A stretch of DNA of 52,742 nt. Source: Chlorobiaceae bacterium. GTDB lineage: Bacteria > Bacteroidota > Chlorobiia > Chlorobiales > Chlorobiaceae. Shown piece after piece: positions 40,395 to 49,510 of the stretch. The DNA is taken from contig JAFGER010000051.1 of the NCBI GenBank assembly GCA_016931495.1, positions 1-52,742 on the forward strand, in the 5' to 3' direction. The notes below the pieces were generated by a model. It had not been told where the DNA came from and did no database searches. It saw nothing but the letters and a program-made list of their open reading frames with translations. The first letter of the stretch is position 1. The number at the start of each line of letters is the position of its first letter. Made by a program: the position numbers and the translations under genes.

Positions 40395-40979
40395 TTACTT
40401 CTCCTTCGAGTTGTAGATATGCCCGCCCGTCTGCCGGTACAGCAGCAAAACTTCCCGCGCCAGTTCACGCTCGACGCCGGTGCACACCTGAATGCCTCTC
40501 GATTCGAGCTCCTGTATCCAGTTTTGCGGTTTCGGGCCCTCATCAAATCCAATCGACCGGGCATCATCGCTCGATGCGCCAGTCGTGAGATACCGCACTC
40601 CCGACCAGGGGATGGCGCCGAAACACATCGCGCACGGCTCCGCGCTTGAGACCAGTTCATGCGCCGTCATGCCGGGCCCGCCAAGATCGTAGGCGCCCAG
40701 CCTCTGTTGGGCCAGCATGATGGCAACCATTTCGGCATGCAGAACCGACGAGTTTTGCGAGACAACCAGATTGACGCCGAGCGATACCAGCCGGCCCGTC
40801 TCACGCTCAAACACCGCAGCAGCAAAAGGCCCACCGGTTTTCTGCCCGACATTCTTCGTCGCAGCCCCGATCACGAAGCGCATCCTCTCTGCAACGTCAA
40901 CCGACGCCCGGTAGCTTCCAGCATATGTTGCCAGCCATTCGGGCAGGCTGAAGGTTATGGTGCTTGCCTGGATAAACAT
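40395..40979 (-). CDS. Zinc-dependent nucleoside/base deaminase (CMP/dCMP deaminase fold)
   Basis: The protein has 194 residues. Zinc motifs: HAEMVAIM (about 79-86, HAE with catalytic Glu) and SSAEPCAMCFGAIPWSGV (about 108-125, PCxxC). The C-terminal MSG-like tail (GFDEGPKPQNWIQELESRGIQVCTGVERELAREVLLLY) resembles guanine deaminase/tRNA adenosine deaminase-type proteins (family GuaD-like). Substrate cannot be decided by eye. It would act in the cytoplasm in purine or pyrimidine salvage. It has no operon partners. Confidence 0.88.
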   Translation of the reverse strand: MFIQASTITFSLPEWLATYAGSYRASVDVAERMRFVIGAATKNVGQKTGGPFAAAVFERETGRLVSLGVNLVVSQNSSVLHAEMVAIMLAQQRLGAYDLGGPGMTAHELVSSAEPCAMCFGAIPWSGVRYLTTGASSDDARSIGFDEGPKPQNWIQELESRGIQVCTGVERELAREVLLLYRQTGGHIYNSKEK

Positions 40980-41630
40980 TGCTCGTCACTCAGGTTTGAG
41001 GCGTTTCTGAAAAATGGTTGCGCATTCCTCATGCATTGGGCGGTGCCCGGAATCCTCATGTACTCTTACGACGCTCCGGTTTCTGCGCTCAGTCCGCCTT
41101 GCAGTTGTGCTGTTTATCACGTGTTCGAGCGGCGCTCTTTTATGGTAAATCAACCATCAGGAAAAAATGCACGGTTCTTTCCCGTCCTGGCACTCATTGC
41201 ATAATAACTAAAAAAAACCGGGCGTATGAACCTGCTTTTCCGCATGATCTGAATCGCTGTGCCGAGATACAGGTATTCCTCTGTTACCGCAGCAAAGCAG
41301 GCAACGAGCTGTTCGCAAGTGTCCGGGAAAACAGCCTCACGAGGTTTTTCGATCAGTGAGGCATCGACAAAACAGCACAGCCGGGAGTCTGCCTTTTGAC
41401 GAAATTCTGGTGCTGGTTATTGTTGCCAGAATACGCTTCGTCCAAAGGCACACCGTTTTCTACCGGATATTCCGGGAAAAAGCGCAGAAAAACTGTTGCA
41501 CAAAAAAAGTACATGAAGATTTCGATTGCCGTTGAAAGCTGCTATCGGGTCGTAGTGCAAATTTTTTGATCGCCCGTGAAAGCCTCGGAACAGCTAAGCG
41601 CCGACAGATATTTTTTTTTCTTTTACCGGA
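40980..41630. other. Gene-free region with a degenerate MITE-family copy
   Basis: 41005-41112 follows the interior of the MITE at 19355-19496 (GGGCGGTGC.CG.AATCC, TCATGTACTC, TTTCTGCGCTC.GTCCGCC), without intact ends. The 113-codon plus frame 41018-41359 overlaps it and is not believed. Nothing else is recognisable. Confidence 0.55.
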
Positions 41631-41826
41631 TCAAGGCAATGTTTTTAGTGAGTCAAGCAGCGTTTCAAATCCGATCTTTTCCTGTTCCAGTCTTAAGCCG
41701 TCGCCGAGGCGGTTTTCACGTAAATCGTTGTAAAGCGATTGTTCCGCTTCGGTGAGTCTGGTCAGCTCGGCGGTTTCGGGGTGGGGTTCGGTTTGCCAGT
41801 GCTCGCTGTGGGCGAGGAGGGGGGCT
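41631..41826 (-). pseudogene. jetD: 3' remnant of a second jetD gene
   Basis: Bases 41659-41820 align without gaps to 48345-48505, the 3' end of the intact jetD, with about 16 differences in roughly 160 positions. On the minus strand it still reads a C-terminal stretch (HWQTEPHPETAELTRLTEAE and onward to SLKTLP) closed by TGA at 41633-41631. Upstream of the repeat the frame runs into low-complexity lysine and glutamine codons, and no toprim motifs remain. It lies on the far side of the Shango cassette from the intact gene. Confidence 0.85.
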
Positions 41827-41850
41827 TGTTGTTGTTTGGTTTTGATCGCT

Positions 41851-42233
41851 TTTTGCGTTGTTTTTTTGCGGCTCTTTGATGCCGGGACTTGATAAATGCA
41901 GTGATTATTCGTAATTACACATTGTAAGCCTCGCCGTTGGGTTTATGCAGTACCCCTTCCGAGACGGCTTTCAGAATGAACAGAACAGGCCCGATGCAAC
42001 ATGAGTCACGGAATTGCTGATAGGTGCTTTGATCCTGCGTTTACTGCTGAACTTGCGTGAAGCGTTCTTTGAGTGATGCCGAGGGTATTGCCGGTCCAGA
42101 CTGATCTGTATAAACCGGCGGGATTTAATGAGTGTTAATGTGGTTAAGTTGTTTTTAAATAATCAATTAGCTGGTTTTTGAATATGGTTATGGGGTTGTC
42201 TTATACAGAAAGAAGCTTTCTGCCTTTTCTGGA
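41851..42233. other. Gene-free left flank of the Shango cassette
   Basis: AT-rich with no gene and no attC-like arms before the boundary at 42257. TTCTTTCTGTATAAG-type inverted bases near 42200-42218 (AGAAAGAAGCTTTCT) form a small palindrome. Confidence 0.4.
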
Positions 42234-42257
42234 TTAGGTGGATCAGTGTAAATGTTG
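42234..42257 (+). other. Sequence shared by two cassette insertion points
   Basis: The 24 bases before the Shango cassette boundary (core GGATCAGTGTAAA, ending TTG|TT) match the 24 bases before the nuclease cassette boundary (minus strand 30298-30275; core GGATCAGTATAAA, ending ATG|TT) at about 19 positions. Such conservation next to a crossover may mark an attI-like or other preferred target, or a promoter serving the cassette. Confidence 0.45.
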
Positions 42258-42313
42258 TTATACGGCATTTGAAACGGCTGTGCAATTCCCAAAAAATAAC
42301 AACTGAAACGAAT

Positions 42314-44590
42314 ATGGAATTTTTGTTATTAGTAGGTGGAGCAGTAATTATATGGTATGTAATCAAGACAATGGCAACCTCCTCAAAACAGCAAGTTCAG
42401 GAGAATAATAGACTAAGTCCCGATAATGAAATCCAAGTAACCATGACTACGAGTCAGCGTGTGGTTGCTAACAGCACTCGTGATGATGACGATGATCTGG
42501 CTACATTCAGTATTTCTTATGGTTATGAAGAAGAAAAAAGTACAAACAAAACACCTGGAAAGTGGGTGAAATCCGGTGAATCAATCACCATCAAGGGACT
42601 ATCTTTTACTGGGGGAAATATTTATTTTGGTGGGAAGCTCAGTTCATTAGACGGGTATGGAACTGAAGCCTCATTAGTTGATGATTCGCTAAAAATTGAA
42701 AACAAACCCTCTACATTTGAAGATGAAAGTTTAGGTTATTGGCCTAAATTTATATCCCTTACTCCTGAAGGACGAGGAGCTTTTCTTTGTTGGTTATCGA
42801 GTGATAGAAGTGATCCAGACACACCTTTGGGTTATGTTTTTATTTATTTCTATGGGATTGAAAGACGCATTACCTTTGATTCAATTAAGCAGTCAGTGGA
42901 TGACTCAGAATTTAAAGCCTTGTTTGAAGAAGTTCTGCGATTAAAAGACATTTACGGTAGTAGTCGTTCTTTTTCAAATTATTCTATACGCCTATTGGAA
43001 ATCATGTGTCTACTACGCCCTCATGTAGTGTCATATCCTGATTTTGAAAAAACAAATCAAAGAGATTCTTTGTTGTTTAAATATCAGCTTGCCACTGCTG
43101 TAAATGAAGAAAAACCCATTTCCGCTGAACTGGCATTGAGATGGATTCGGTTTTATCCCGATAATAATTTGAAAAAACCTGCAAGGCGTTGTGACTATGA
43201 ATTCAGTCAGATGTTTAAACGTCTCTATAGTAAAAAATATGGCAACGGAATTGTTGTCAAGCCTAATAAAACACGGTTAAAGATTGAGTATTTTCCAGCA
43301 AGCCCCTCTTTGCGTGGTATAACTTTGCCTCAACAAGATCTTCCCGATCCAAGTAATTTAAAAGGTCCTGTAAATAAGCTCATTGCAATTGCAGATGAAT
43401 GTACAGCAGAACTAGATGCTTATAGCAGGTATCTCGCCAAACCGGATGCTTCACGGACAGACATTGAAGCCGTATTGTTATTGCCTGACGAACTCAGTGA
43501 TTTAGGAAATACGCCAGGATTAGGTGAATTTAAGAAATGGGCAGATGATGCTATTTTAACAAAAAAAGGGCTGGTTGATGTTGAGGAATTCTGGACATAT
43601 ACCAAATTACCTTTGCCTTTCAAGATCAATAAAAAGGAAGCTGATTTAATTCAGAACCTTGCTCAAAAAGCGGGTTATGGCATAGCTCCTGATACTCGTT
43701 ACCATCATGCTAAGACGAGCGCAGATGGAAAGCTGGTTCTATTTCCTGAAGGACACGGCAAATACTTTGAGCCATCCAAGGCTTATAGTGAAATGGGCAT
43801 GGTGCTCCGTCTAGGGGCAATGGTTGCCACAATTGATTCTCATGTCGATCAGGCAGAATCAAATTTATTAACTCAGCTCATTGACCACGATACCAATCTA
43901 TCACCTACCGAAAAGCAATCACTACATGCCTACTTAGTTTGGAGACTCAATACACCTTCGAATATTACAGGCTTGAAAGCCAGACTAGAAACATTGGGTA
44001 AAACAGAAAAAGCAGCGGTTAGCCGCATACTTGTCGGTGTGGCGATGGCCGATGGTAAAATAGATCCAGAAGAAATCAAACAACTTGAAAAACTCTATGC
44101 CTTGCTAGGCCTTGATAAAGCCCTTGTTACTGGAGACATTCATGGAATGTCATCAAGTAAAGGTGGTTTACGACCTTCAAGCTCTCCATCAGAAACCACT
44201 TCTTCAGCTCCTACTTCGTTCCAGTTGGATGAAAGTATCCTAGCGATTCATGAATCAGAAACCAAAGATGTACAAAGTATGTTGGGCGAAATATTCGTGG
44301 AGGACGAACCTACAAGTGAATCCGATGACTCAACTACTGGCAGCACTAATACAGAGGAAGAAAGCGGAATTGATAAACAGCATTATGCTTTGTTTGAACG
44401 CCTGATACGAAAAGATAAATGGACTCGTGAAGAAGTGGAAGCACTATGCCGTGACTCAGGTTTGATGGTCAGCGGTGCATTGGAAACTATTAATGACTGG
44501 TCATTTGATAAAGTAGATGCAGCCGTACTTGAAGAGGATGGTGAGGCAATTTATGTCGATCAGGAAATCGTAGAAGAAATAGAAGGTTAA
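42314..44590 (+). CDS. sngA: Shango SngA: TerB-domain protein
   Basis: The protein has 758 residues from the ATG at 42314 (an earlier in-frame start adds 15 residues and destroys the N-terminal helix). An N-terminal membrane helix (FLLLVGGAVIIWYVI, about 3-17) precedes a TerB_N domain beginning WVKSGESITIKGL...GGNIYFGGKL (about 77-110) and running to about 310. The TerB-like helical domain (about 490-625) has GAMVATIDSHVDQAESNLL and GVAMADGKIDPEEIKQLEKLY, with acidic repeats that can hold metal. A linker rich in Ser and Thr leads to a TerB_C domain (about 690-758, DKWTREEVEALCRDSGLM...INDWSFDKVDAAVLEEDGEAI). With SngB and SngC it forms the anti-phage Shango system; the helix would anchor it at the inner membrane. 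Confidence 0.88.
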   Translation: MEFLLLVGGAVIIWYVIKTMATSSKQQVQENNRLSPDNEIQVTMTTSQRVVANSTRDDDDDLATFSISYGYEEEKSTNKTPGKWVKSGESITIKGLSFTGGNIYFGGKLSSLDGYGTEASLVDDSLKIENKPSTFEDESLGYWPKFISLTPEGRGAFLCWLSSDRSDPDTPLGYVFIYFYGIERRITFDSIKQSVDDSEFKALFEEVLRLKDIYGSSRSFSNYSIRLLEIMCLLRPHVVSYPDFEKTNQRDSLLFKYQLATAVNEEKPISAELALRWIRFYPDNNLKKPARRCDYEFSQMFKRLYSKKYGNGIVVKPNKTRLKIEYFPASPSLRGITLPQQDLPDPSNLKGPVNKLIAIADECTAELDAYSRYLAKPDASRTDIEAVLLLPDELSDLGNTPGLGEFKKWADDAILTKKGLVDVEEFWTYTKLPLPFKINKKEADLIQNLAQKAGYGIAPDTRYHHAKTSADGKLVLFPEGHGKYFEPSKAYSEMGMVLRLGAMVATIDSHVDQAESNLLTQLIDHDTNLSPTEKQSLHAYLVWRLNTPSNITGLKARLETLGKTEKAAVSRILVGVAMADGKIDPEEIKQLEKLYALLGLDKALVTGDIHGMSSSKGGLRPSSSPSETTSSAPTSFQLDESILAIHESETKDVQSMLGEIFVEDEPTSESDDSTTGSTNTEEESGIDKQHYALFERLIRKDKWTREEVEALCRDSGLMVSGALETINDWSFDKVDAAVLEEDGEAIYVDQEIVEEIEG

Positions 44591-44594
44591 ACTT

Positions 44595-45920
44595 ATGGAA
44601 AAACGTATCCGTTTAAAAGAACGTGACGCAATCATTCAATCACTGAAGTCAGGCGTGACCCCAAAAATTGGGATTCAGCATATTCAGGTGGGTAGAAGTA
44701 ATGAAGTTAAAGCGTTATATAAGGACATTGAAAGAATCTCTGAAGGTGGATCAGCATTTAGACTTATCATTGGTGATTATGGCTCAGGGAAAACATTTTT
44801 CCTGAGCGTAGTACGTTCTATTGCCCTTGAAAAGAAACTGGTTACGGTCAACGCGGATCTCTCACCGGATCGACGTGTACATGCTTCTTCAGGTCAGGCA
44901 CGAAATCTATATTCCGAACTTATGAGGAATCTGGCAACCCGTAATAAGCCGGATGGAAATGCATTAGCCAGTGTTGTAGAACGGTTTGTGACTCAGGCTC
45001 GTAAAGAAGCAGATGAAAAGAATACCGATGTTTCAAAAGTAATACATCAAAAATTAGCCACCTTATCTGAACTGGTTGGCGGATATGATTTTGCAAAAGT
45101 CATTGATGCTTACTGGAACGGTCACGAGCGGGACAATGAAGAACTAAAATCAAATGCTATTCGTTGGTTGCGGGCTGAATACACCACTAAGACTGATGCT
45201 CGAAGGGATCTTGATGTCAGAACGATTATTTCGGATAACTCGTTTTATGATGCGTTAAAACTAATGAGTCTATTTGTACGCCAGGCAGGATATGAAGGCT
45301 TACTCGTTAATCTTGATGAGATGGTCAATCTTTATAAATTAAGCAGCACACAAGCACGTACATCTAACTATGAGCAGATTCTACGAATTTTAAATGACTG
45401 CCTTCAGGGGTCAGCTGAATATCTTGGGTTTTTATTGGGTGGAACGCCGGAGTTTTTACTAGATCCCCGGAGAGGGTTATATAGTTATGAAGCACTGCAA
45501 TCCCGTTTAGCTGAAAACAGCTTTGCACAGCGTTCAGGAGTGATTGATTACTCCTCTCCAGCACTTCATCTAGCGAGTTTAACACCAGAAGAACTTTATA
45601 TTCTTCTTAAGAACTTACGTCATGTATTTGCCGAAGGTGATACGTCTAAATATCTCGTTCCAGATGATGCTCTCAAGTCCTTTCTACACCATTGCAGCCA
45701 GACTATCGGAGATGCCTATTTCCGAACACCAAGAAATACCATCAAAGCATTTTTAGATATGCTGGCAGTCTTGGAACAAAACCCTTCTATGCAATGGTCA
45801 CAGTTAGTTCAATCAATTGCGATTGAGGATGATCGTCCAAGTGATACAGATGAAATTATTGTGGGTGAAGAAACAGGCGGAATTTTGAATTCTGACGGAC
45901 TGGCTGATTTCAAATTATGA
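44595..45920 (+). CDS. sngB: Shango SngB: BrxD-like ATPase
   Basis: The protein has 441 residues. It belongs to the BREX-type P-loop ATPase group (DUF2791/BrxD): DAIIQSLKSGVTPKIGIQHIQVGR (11-34), Walker A GDYGSGKT (60-67), a Walker B-like GLLVNLDEM (near 235-243), the sensor region FLLGGTPEFLLDPRRGLYSYEALQSRL and a C-terminal RTPRNTIKAFLDML arginine-containing segment. BrxD-type ATPases pair with Lhr-like helicases in BREX type 2 and related systems. The gene follows sngA after four bases and overlaps sngC by ATGA, so all three are one transcript. Confidence 0.88.
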   Translation: MEKRIRLKERDAIIQSLKSGVTPKIGIQHIQVGRSNEVKALYKDIERISEGGSAFRLIIGDYGSGKTFFLSVVRSIALEKKLVTVNADLSPDRRVHASSGQARNLYSELMRNLATRNKPDGNALASVVERFVTQARKEADEKNTDVSKVIHQKLATLSELVGGYDFAKVIDAYWNGHERDNEELKSNAIRWLRAEYTTKTDARRDLDVRTIISDNSFYDALKLMSLFVRQAGYEGLLVNLDEMVNLYKLSSTQARTSNYEQILRILNDCLQGSAEYLGFLLGGTPEFLLDPRRGLYSYEALQSRLAENSFAQRSGVIDYSSPALHLASLTPEELYILLKNLRHVFAEGDTSKYLVPDDALKSFLHHCSQTIGDAYFRTPRNTIKAFLDMLAVLEQNPSMQWSQLVQSIAIEDDRPSDTDEIIVGEETGGILNSDGLADFKL

Positions 45921-48133
45921 TAGAGGAATATCAACGCCTTGATAAGCGTGTACAAAAATGGTTGTTTAATCAAGGATGGCCTGATTTAAGAGAAATACAA
46001 AAACGGGCAATTGCACCAATTCTAGCTGGTGACAGAGATGTGCTGATTAGCGCATCAACGGCAGCAGGTAAAACAGAAGCTTTTTTTCTGCCAGCATGTA
46101 GTGCAATAGCCGAAGAGGAAAACGGCTTTGGTATTCTGTATATCAGTCCTTTAAAAGCACTGATTAACGATCAGTACCGCAGACTCGAAAGTTTAAGTGA
46201 AATGCTCGATATGCAGGTTACGCCGTGGCACGGTGATAGCCTTCAATCCAAAAAGAAGAAAGCCAGAAATAATCCTTCCGGCATTCTCCTTATTACCCCT
46301 GAATCCTTAGAGTCCCTCTTAGTCAGAGAACCGGGATGGATAAAACAATCCTTCACTTCACTCAAATATATCGTCATTGATGAATTTCATGCGTTTATCG
46401 GAACAGAACGAGGTCAGCAATTACTCTCTTTACTTACTCGTCTTGAACATATTACAGGCCGAATTTCCAATCCCATTCCACGGGTTGCGCTAAGTGCGAC
46501 TCTTGGAGAGCTTGATAAAGTTCCTCTTTCTCTCAGGCCGAATAATAGTCTGCCTTGTGAAACCATTACCAGCAGTCAACACCAAAGCACTATTAAGGTT
46601 CAGGTTAAGGGATATTTAGAACCGGTAGATATCTCACGCAACTCTGCCGAACAACAGATTTGTCAGGAAATTTTCAAACTCTGTAGAGGTGACTCACATC
46701 TGGTTTTTGCGAATAGCCGCAGCCGGACAGAAAGTATTGCTGCGCAGTTAAGCGATTTATGCGGACAGCAAGTCCTACCGAATGAATTTTTCCCACATCA
46801 CGGTTCTTTAGCAAAAGAACTGCGAGAAGCTTTAGAAGCCAGATTACAAAAAGAAACCCTACCTACTACTGCCATTTGTACCATGACCTTAGAGTTGGGT
46901 ATCGACATCGGCAAAGTGAGTTCTGTTATTCAGGTTACTGCTCCACATTCAGTATCAAGTTTACGTCAGCGGTTAGGTCGATCCGGTAGAAGAAATTCAC
47001 CCTCTATTTTACGAATGCTCATCGCTGAAAATGAACTGAGTGATAAATCTAATATTGTAGATGGTCTTAGATTAGAGCTGGTTCAGTCATTAGCAATGAT
47101 ACGGTTGCTTATCGTAGAGAATTGGTTTGAACCAGCAGATACAGAGCAAATGCACCTCTCAACATTTTTACATCAGATTCTTGCCGTAATAGCACAGTGG
47201 GGAAGTGTTAGAGTAGACCAGTTGTACTCTTTATTGTGTGAGCAAGGATCATTCAAAGAAATATCTATTCAGCACTTCAAACAACTATTGTCCCATATGG
47301 GGACAGTTCAACTGATACAGCAGCTAAATAGCGGTGAACTAGTCTTAGGAAGTGAAGGCGAACGTATTACCAATTCCTATACCTTCTATGCTGTATTTAA
47401 AACACCAGAGGAATTCCGCATTGTTGCCGGAAGTAAAACGCTCGGAACGCTACCCGTTGATTCGCTAATTCTTAAAGATCAGCACATTATATTTGGCGGC
47501 CGTAGGTGGAAGGTCACGGATATTGATGATGAAAAGAAAGTAATCTACGTTATTTCTACGAAAGGCGGTAAGCCTCCGAAATTTAACGGTAGCGGAATGT
47601 CGATTCATGATAGGGTTCGAAAAGAGATGTTAAGCATCTATCGCACTGGTGACTATCGTATTGAGGTTGGCAATCAGAAAATAGATTTTGTGGATAATCT
47701 TGGAAGGCAGTTGTTTCAAGAAGGAGCGCACCTTTTTAAAGAAGCCAACCTTGAATACCAGCCCGTTTATCAAAGCGGTAAGCACTGTTATATTTTCTCA
47801 TGGATGGGCGATAAAGTAGTTAACACCCTGACAGTTTTACTCATTAGAAGCGGATTTGTATGCAGTAATTTTGCTGGTGTTATTGAAGTACAAAATTCTA
47901 ATGCGGATGACATAAAGAATTGCTTAATAGATATAGCAAATGATGTGCTACCGGATGAAACCGAGCTGTCGAGAACACTTTCTATTCAGCAAAAGCTAAT
48001 TGAAAAGTATGATGAGTATCTGCCTGAAGAGTTGCTGACTGAGGGGTATGGGAAAAAAGCTTTTAATACTATGGCTACTAAACAGTGGATATTAAGTAAC
48101 CTTGTTATAAGTGTCGATAAAAATACCGTATAA
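45917..48133 (+). CDS. sngC: Shango SngC: DEAD/DEAH-box (Lhr-like) helicase
   Basis: The protein has 738 residues. Superfamily 2 motifs in order: Q-motif region (QGWPDLREIQKRAI, 19-32), motif I ASTAAGKT (46-53), motif Ia YISPLKALIND, motif II IVIDEFHAF (near 152, the box being DEFH), motif III LSATLGEL (near 193), motif IV/V (FANSRSRTES, MTLELGIDIG) and motif VI RQRLGRSGRR (near 350). The C-terminal 350 residues resemble the Lhr winged-helix and DUF-type tail. It likely translocates on nucleic acid in the Shango complex. Its stop TAA (48131-48133) lies inside the attC-like R'' box. Confidence 0.9.
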   Translation: MIEEYQRLDKRVQKWLFNQGWPDLREIQKRAIAPILAGDRDVLISASTAAGKTEAFFLPACSAIAEEENGFGILYISPLKALINDQYRRLESLSEMLDMQVTPWHGDSLQSKKKKARNNPSGILLITPESLESLLVREPGWIKQSFTSLKYIVIDEFHAFIGTERGQQLLSLLTRLEHITGRISNPIPRVALSATLGELDKVPLSLRPNNSLPCETITSSQHQSTIKVQVKGYLEPVDISRNSAEQQICQEIFKLCRGDSHLVFANSRSRTESIAAQLSDLCGQQVLPNEFFPHHGSLAKELREALEARLQKETLPTTAICTMTLELGIDIGKVSSVIQVTAPHSVSSLRQRLGRSGRRNSPSILRMLIAENELSDKSNIVDGLRLELVQSLAMIRLLIVENWFEPADTEQMHLSTFLHQILAVIAQWGSVRVDQLYSLLCEQGSFKEISIQHFKQLLSHMGTVQLIQQLNSGELVLGSEGERITNSYTFYAVFKTPEEFRIVAGSKTLGTLPVDSLILKDQHIIFGGRRWKVTDIDDEKKVIYVISTKGGKPPKFNGSGMSIHDRVRKEMLSIYRTGDYRIEVGNQKIDFVDNLGRQLFQEGAHLFKEANLEYQPVYQSGKHCYIFSWMGDKVVNTLTVLLIRSGFVCSNFAGVIEVQNSNADDIKNCLIDIANDVLPDETELSRTLSIQQKLIEKYDEYLPEELLTEGYGKKAFNTMATKQWILSNLVISVDKNTV

Positions 48134-48204
48134 CAAGATGCAGGACGTAAAAAAATTATTCCCTGCGCACACAAAAAATCCCCTGGTTACGGCTGGCGTT
48201 ATCC
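48126..48204 (+). other. attC-like site ending the Shango cassette
   Basis: R'' CCGTATAAC (48126-48134), a 5-nt spacer, arm GCAGGACGTAA, a central region of 36 nt, arm TTACGGCTGGC, R' GTTATCC (48198-48204). The arms pair at GC, AG and CGTAA with unpaired bases between, matching the bulged style of attC. Total 79 nt. Confidence 0.55.
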
Positions 48205-48319
48205 ATAAAAGACTACAGGAAAAGGGGGACGTAAGTGACAGAGGTGACTTTCGTCTTCTCACTGGCTATCGAAGAACAGTAGTTGTCGGTATTGTTTTTC
48301 TCTTTCGACACCCGCCATT

Positions 48320-49510
48320 TCACATCTTCCTCAGCGCTGCCACCAGCGTCTCGAATCCAATCTTTTCCTGTTCCAGTCTTACTCTTTCGCCAAACCGGTT
48401 TTCGCGTAAATCGTTGTAAAGCGATTGTTCCGCTTCTGTCAGTCTCGTCAGTTCGGCGGTTTCGGGGTGGGGTTCGGTTTGCCAGTGCTCGCGGTGGGCG
48501 AGGAGGGTTTCCTTGTCCATCAGGAGCGAGGTGGCGTGGGGAAAGTGTTCGCGGAACTGGTTGAGGATGGCCAGTCCGTGCGTGTCGATGTCGCCCCAGT
48601 AGCGGAGTTCGCGGCTGCGCAGCCAGTCGATCCGGGCGAGGTTCTGGAAGCCGTAGCCCGCGCCGAAGATGACCATCGCTCGCGGTACGGACGGGAAGGC
48701 GAGGAAGTTGATTTCGTTTTCGGTGATGAAAACCGTTTCGACCGGGAGGTCGAGCCGCGCGAAGTCCGCTTGCGTGAGGGTGATGTCGTTCTCGCCACCG
48801 CCGGGCAGCAGCGTCAGTTCCGGATCGAGCAGCCGGAAGCGCACGCGGAGCGGCTTGTCGCGGAAGCCGTAGCGCTGGCAGAAGTTGGCGATTCCGGTCG
48901 CTTCGGCGTCGATCAGTTCCGGCGGCAGGGCGAGGTCGAAGAGTTCGGAGAGGGTGCTCCGGTGCTGTTCGATGAATTTGGTGTGCACGCCGGGTAAATC
49001 GATTTGCCGCAAGTAGATGCCGGGGCGCGGATGGTTTCGCAGCCACTCGACGAGGCGCAAGAGGTCGGGCCACGCTTCGGCGAGTTCGAGGGCGCGGAGG
49101 GGGCGCTTCGAGAGCCATGGGAGCAGCGCGGGTTCGCGCTTGCGGGTCAGCTCGATCACACCCGCGAAAGTCTCCGCGTCGCGTCGCTTGCCGATGAGCG
49201 CGAGGGCGTCGTCCATCGAATCGATCCAGAGTTCCGACGGAATCTCGTTGCTGCCGAGGACGCGGTGGTTGACTGTGCGCCAAGCGATTCGGTACGGTCC
49301 GGCGGCGGCGGTGAGTTGCGTGATCCAGTCGCGCACCTCGGTGAAGTGGTCGCTGAGCTGGCGTGAATTGGGCCCTTTGAGCGTCAGGCGCAGCGGGAAG
49401 AGTGTTTCGCCCGTTACCATCGCCGAGAGCAGCGCACCCCGGTTCCAGAGCTTCAAAACCTGCGCTCGAATTTCGGCGGGCGTTGTCCATCCCGTTGTAG
49501 CGTTCTTCAT
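48320..49510 (-). CDS. jetD: Wadjet JetD: toprim-domain nuclease subunit
   Basis: The protein has 396 residues from the ATG at 49510, which overlaps the jetC stop (ATGA); the frame is open further upstream but overlaps jetC. The N-terminal part (1-185, DUF3322) begins TTGWTTPAEIRAQVLKLWNRGALL and includes GPYRIAWRTVNHRVLGSNEIPSELW. The C-terminal part (about 200-390, DUF2220) carries toprim residues: FITENEINFLAFP (Glu, near 258-270) and YWGDIDTHGLAILNQF (DxD, near 305-320). JetD cleaves circular DNA extruded by the JetABC SMC complex, protecting against plasmids. The sequence after residue 340 is duplicated at 41659-41820. Confidence 0.92.
   Translation of the reverse strand: MKNATTGWTTPAEIRAQVLKLWNRGALLSAMVTGETLFPLRLTLKGPNSRQLSDHFTEVRDWITQLTAAAGPYRIAWRTVNHRVLGSNEIPSELWIDSMDDALALIGKRRDAETFAGVIELTRKREPALLPWLSKRPLRALELAEAWPDLLRLVEWLRNHPRPGIYLRQIDLPGVHTKFIEQHRSTLSELFDLALPPELIDAEATGIANFCQRYGFRDKPLRVRFRLLDPELTLLPGGGENDITLTQADFARLDLPVETVFITENEINFLAFPSVPRAMVIFGAGYGFQNLARIDWLRSRELRYWGDIDTHGLAILNQFREHFPHATSLLMDKETLLAHREHWQTEPHPETAELTRLTEAEQSLYNDLRENRFGERVRLEQEKIGFETLVAALRKM

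Larger units (their letters stand above)
42258..48198 (+). mobile_element. 5.9-kb integron-type cassette carrying the Shango system
   Basis: The left edge is G|TTATACGG (42257-42265) and the 3' site opens with CCGTATAAC (48126-48134), an exact reverse complement that includes the sngC stop codon. The 3' site folds: AAGAT, GCAGGACGTAA (48140-48150) with TTACGGCTGGC (48187-48197), then GTTATCC (48198-48204). Everything between is AT-rich against a GC-rich jet locus. One three-gene cassette of 5.9 kb would be exceptional; most carry a single gene below 1.5 kb. Confidence 0.6.

Noticed and set aside
41018-41359. 113-codon plus-strand frame
   Set aside because: It lies over a degenerate copy of the MITE family and has no family features; the frame is a by-product of the repeat.
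42269-42313. Fifteen extra N-terminal residues on SngA
   Set aside because: They would place a charged segment before the membrane helix and bring the start almost to the cassette edge; the ATG at 42314 gives the normal topology.
41631-48505. Transposon with jetD-end direct repeats as its own termini
   Set aside because: The repeats are about 160 bp, diverged by around 10%, coding in origin, and there is no transposase or integrase between them.
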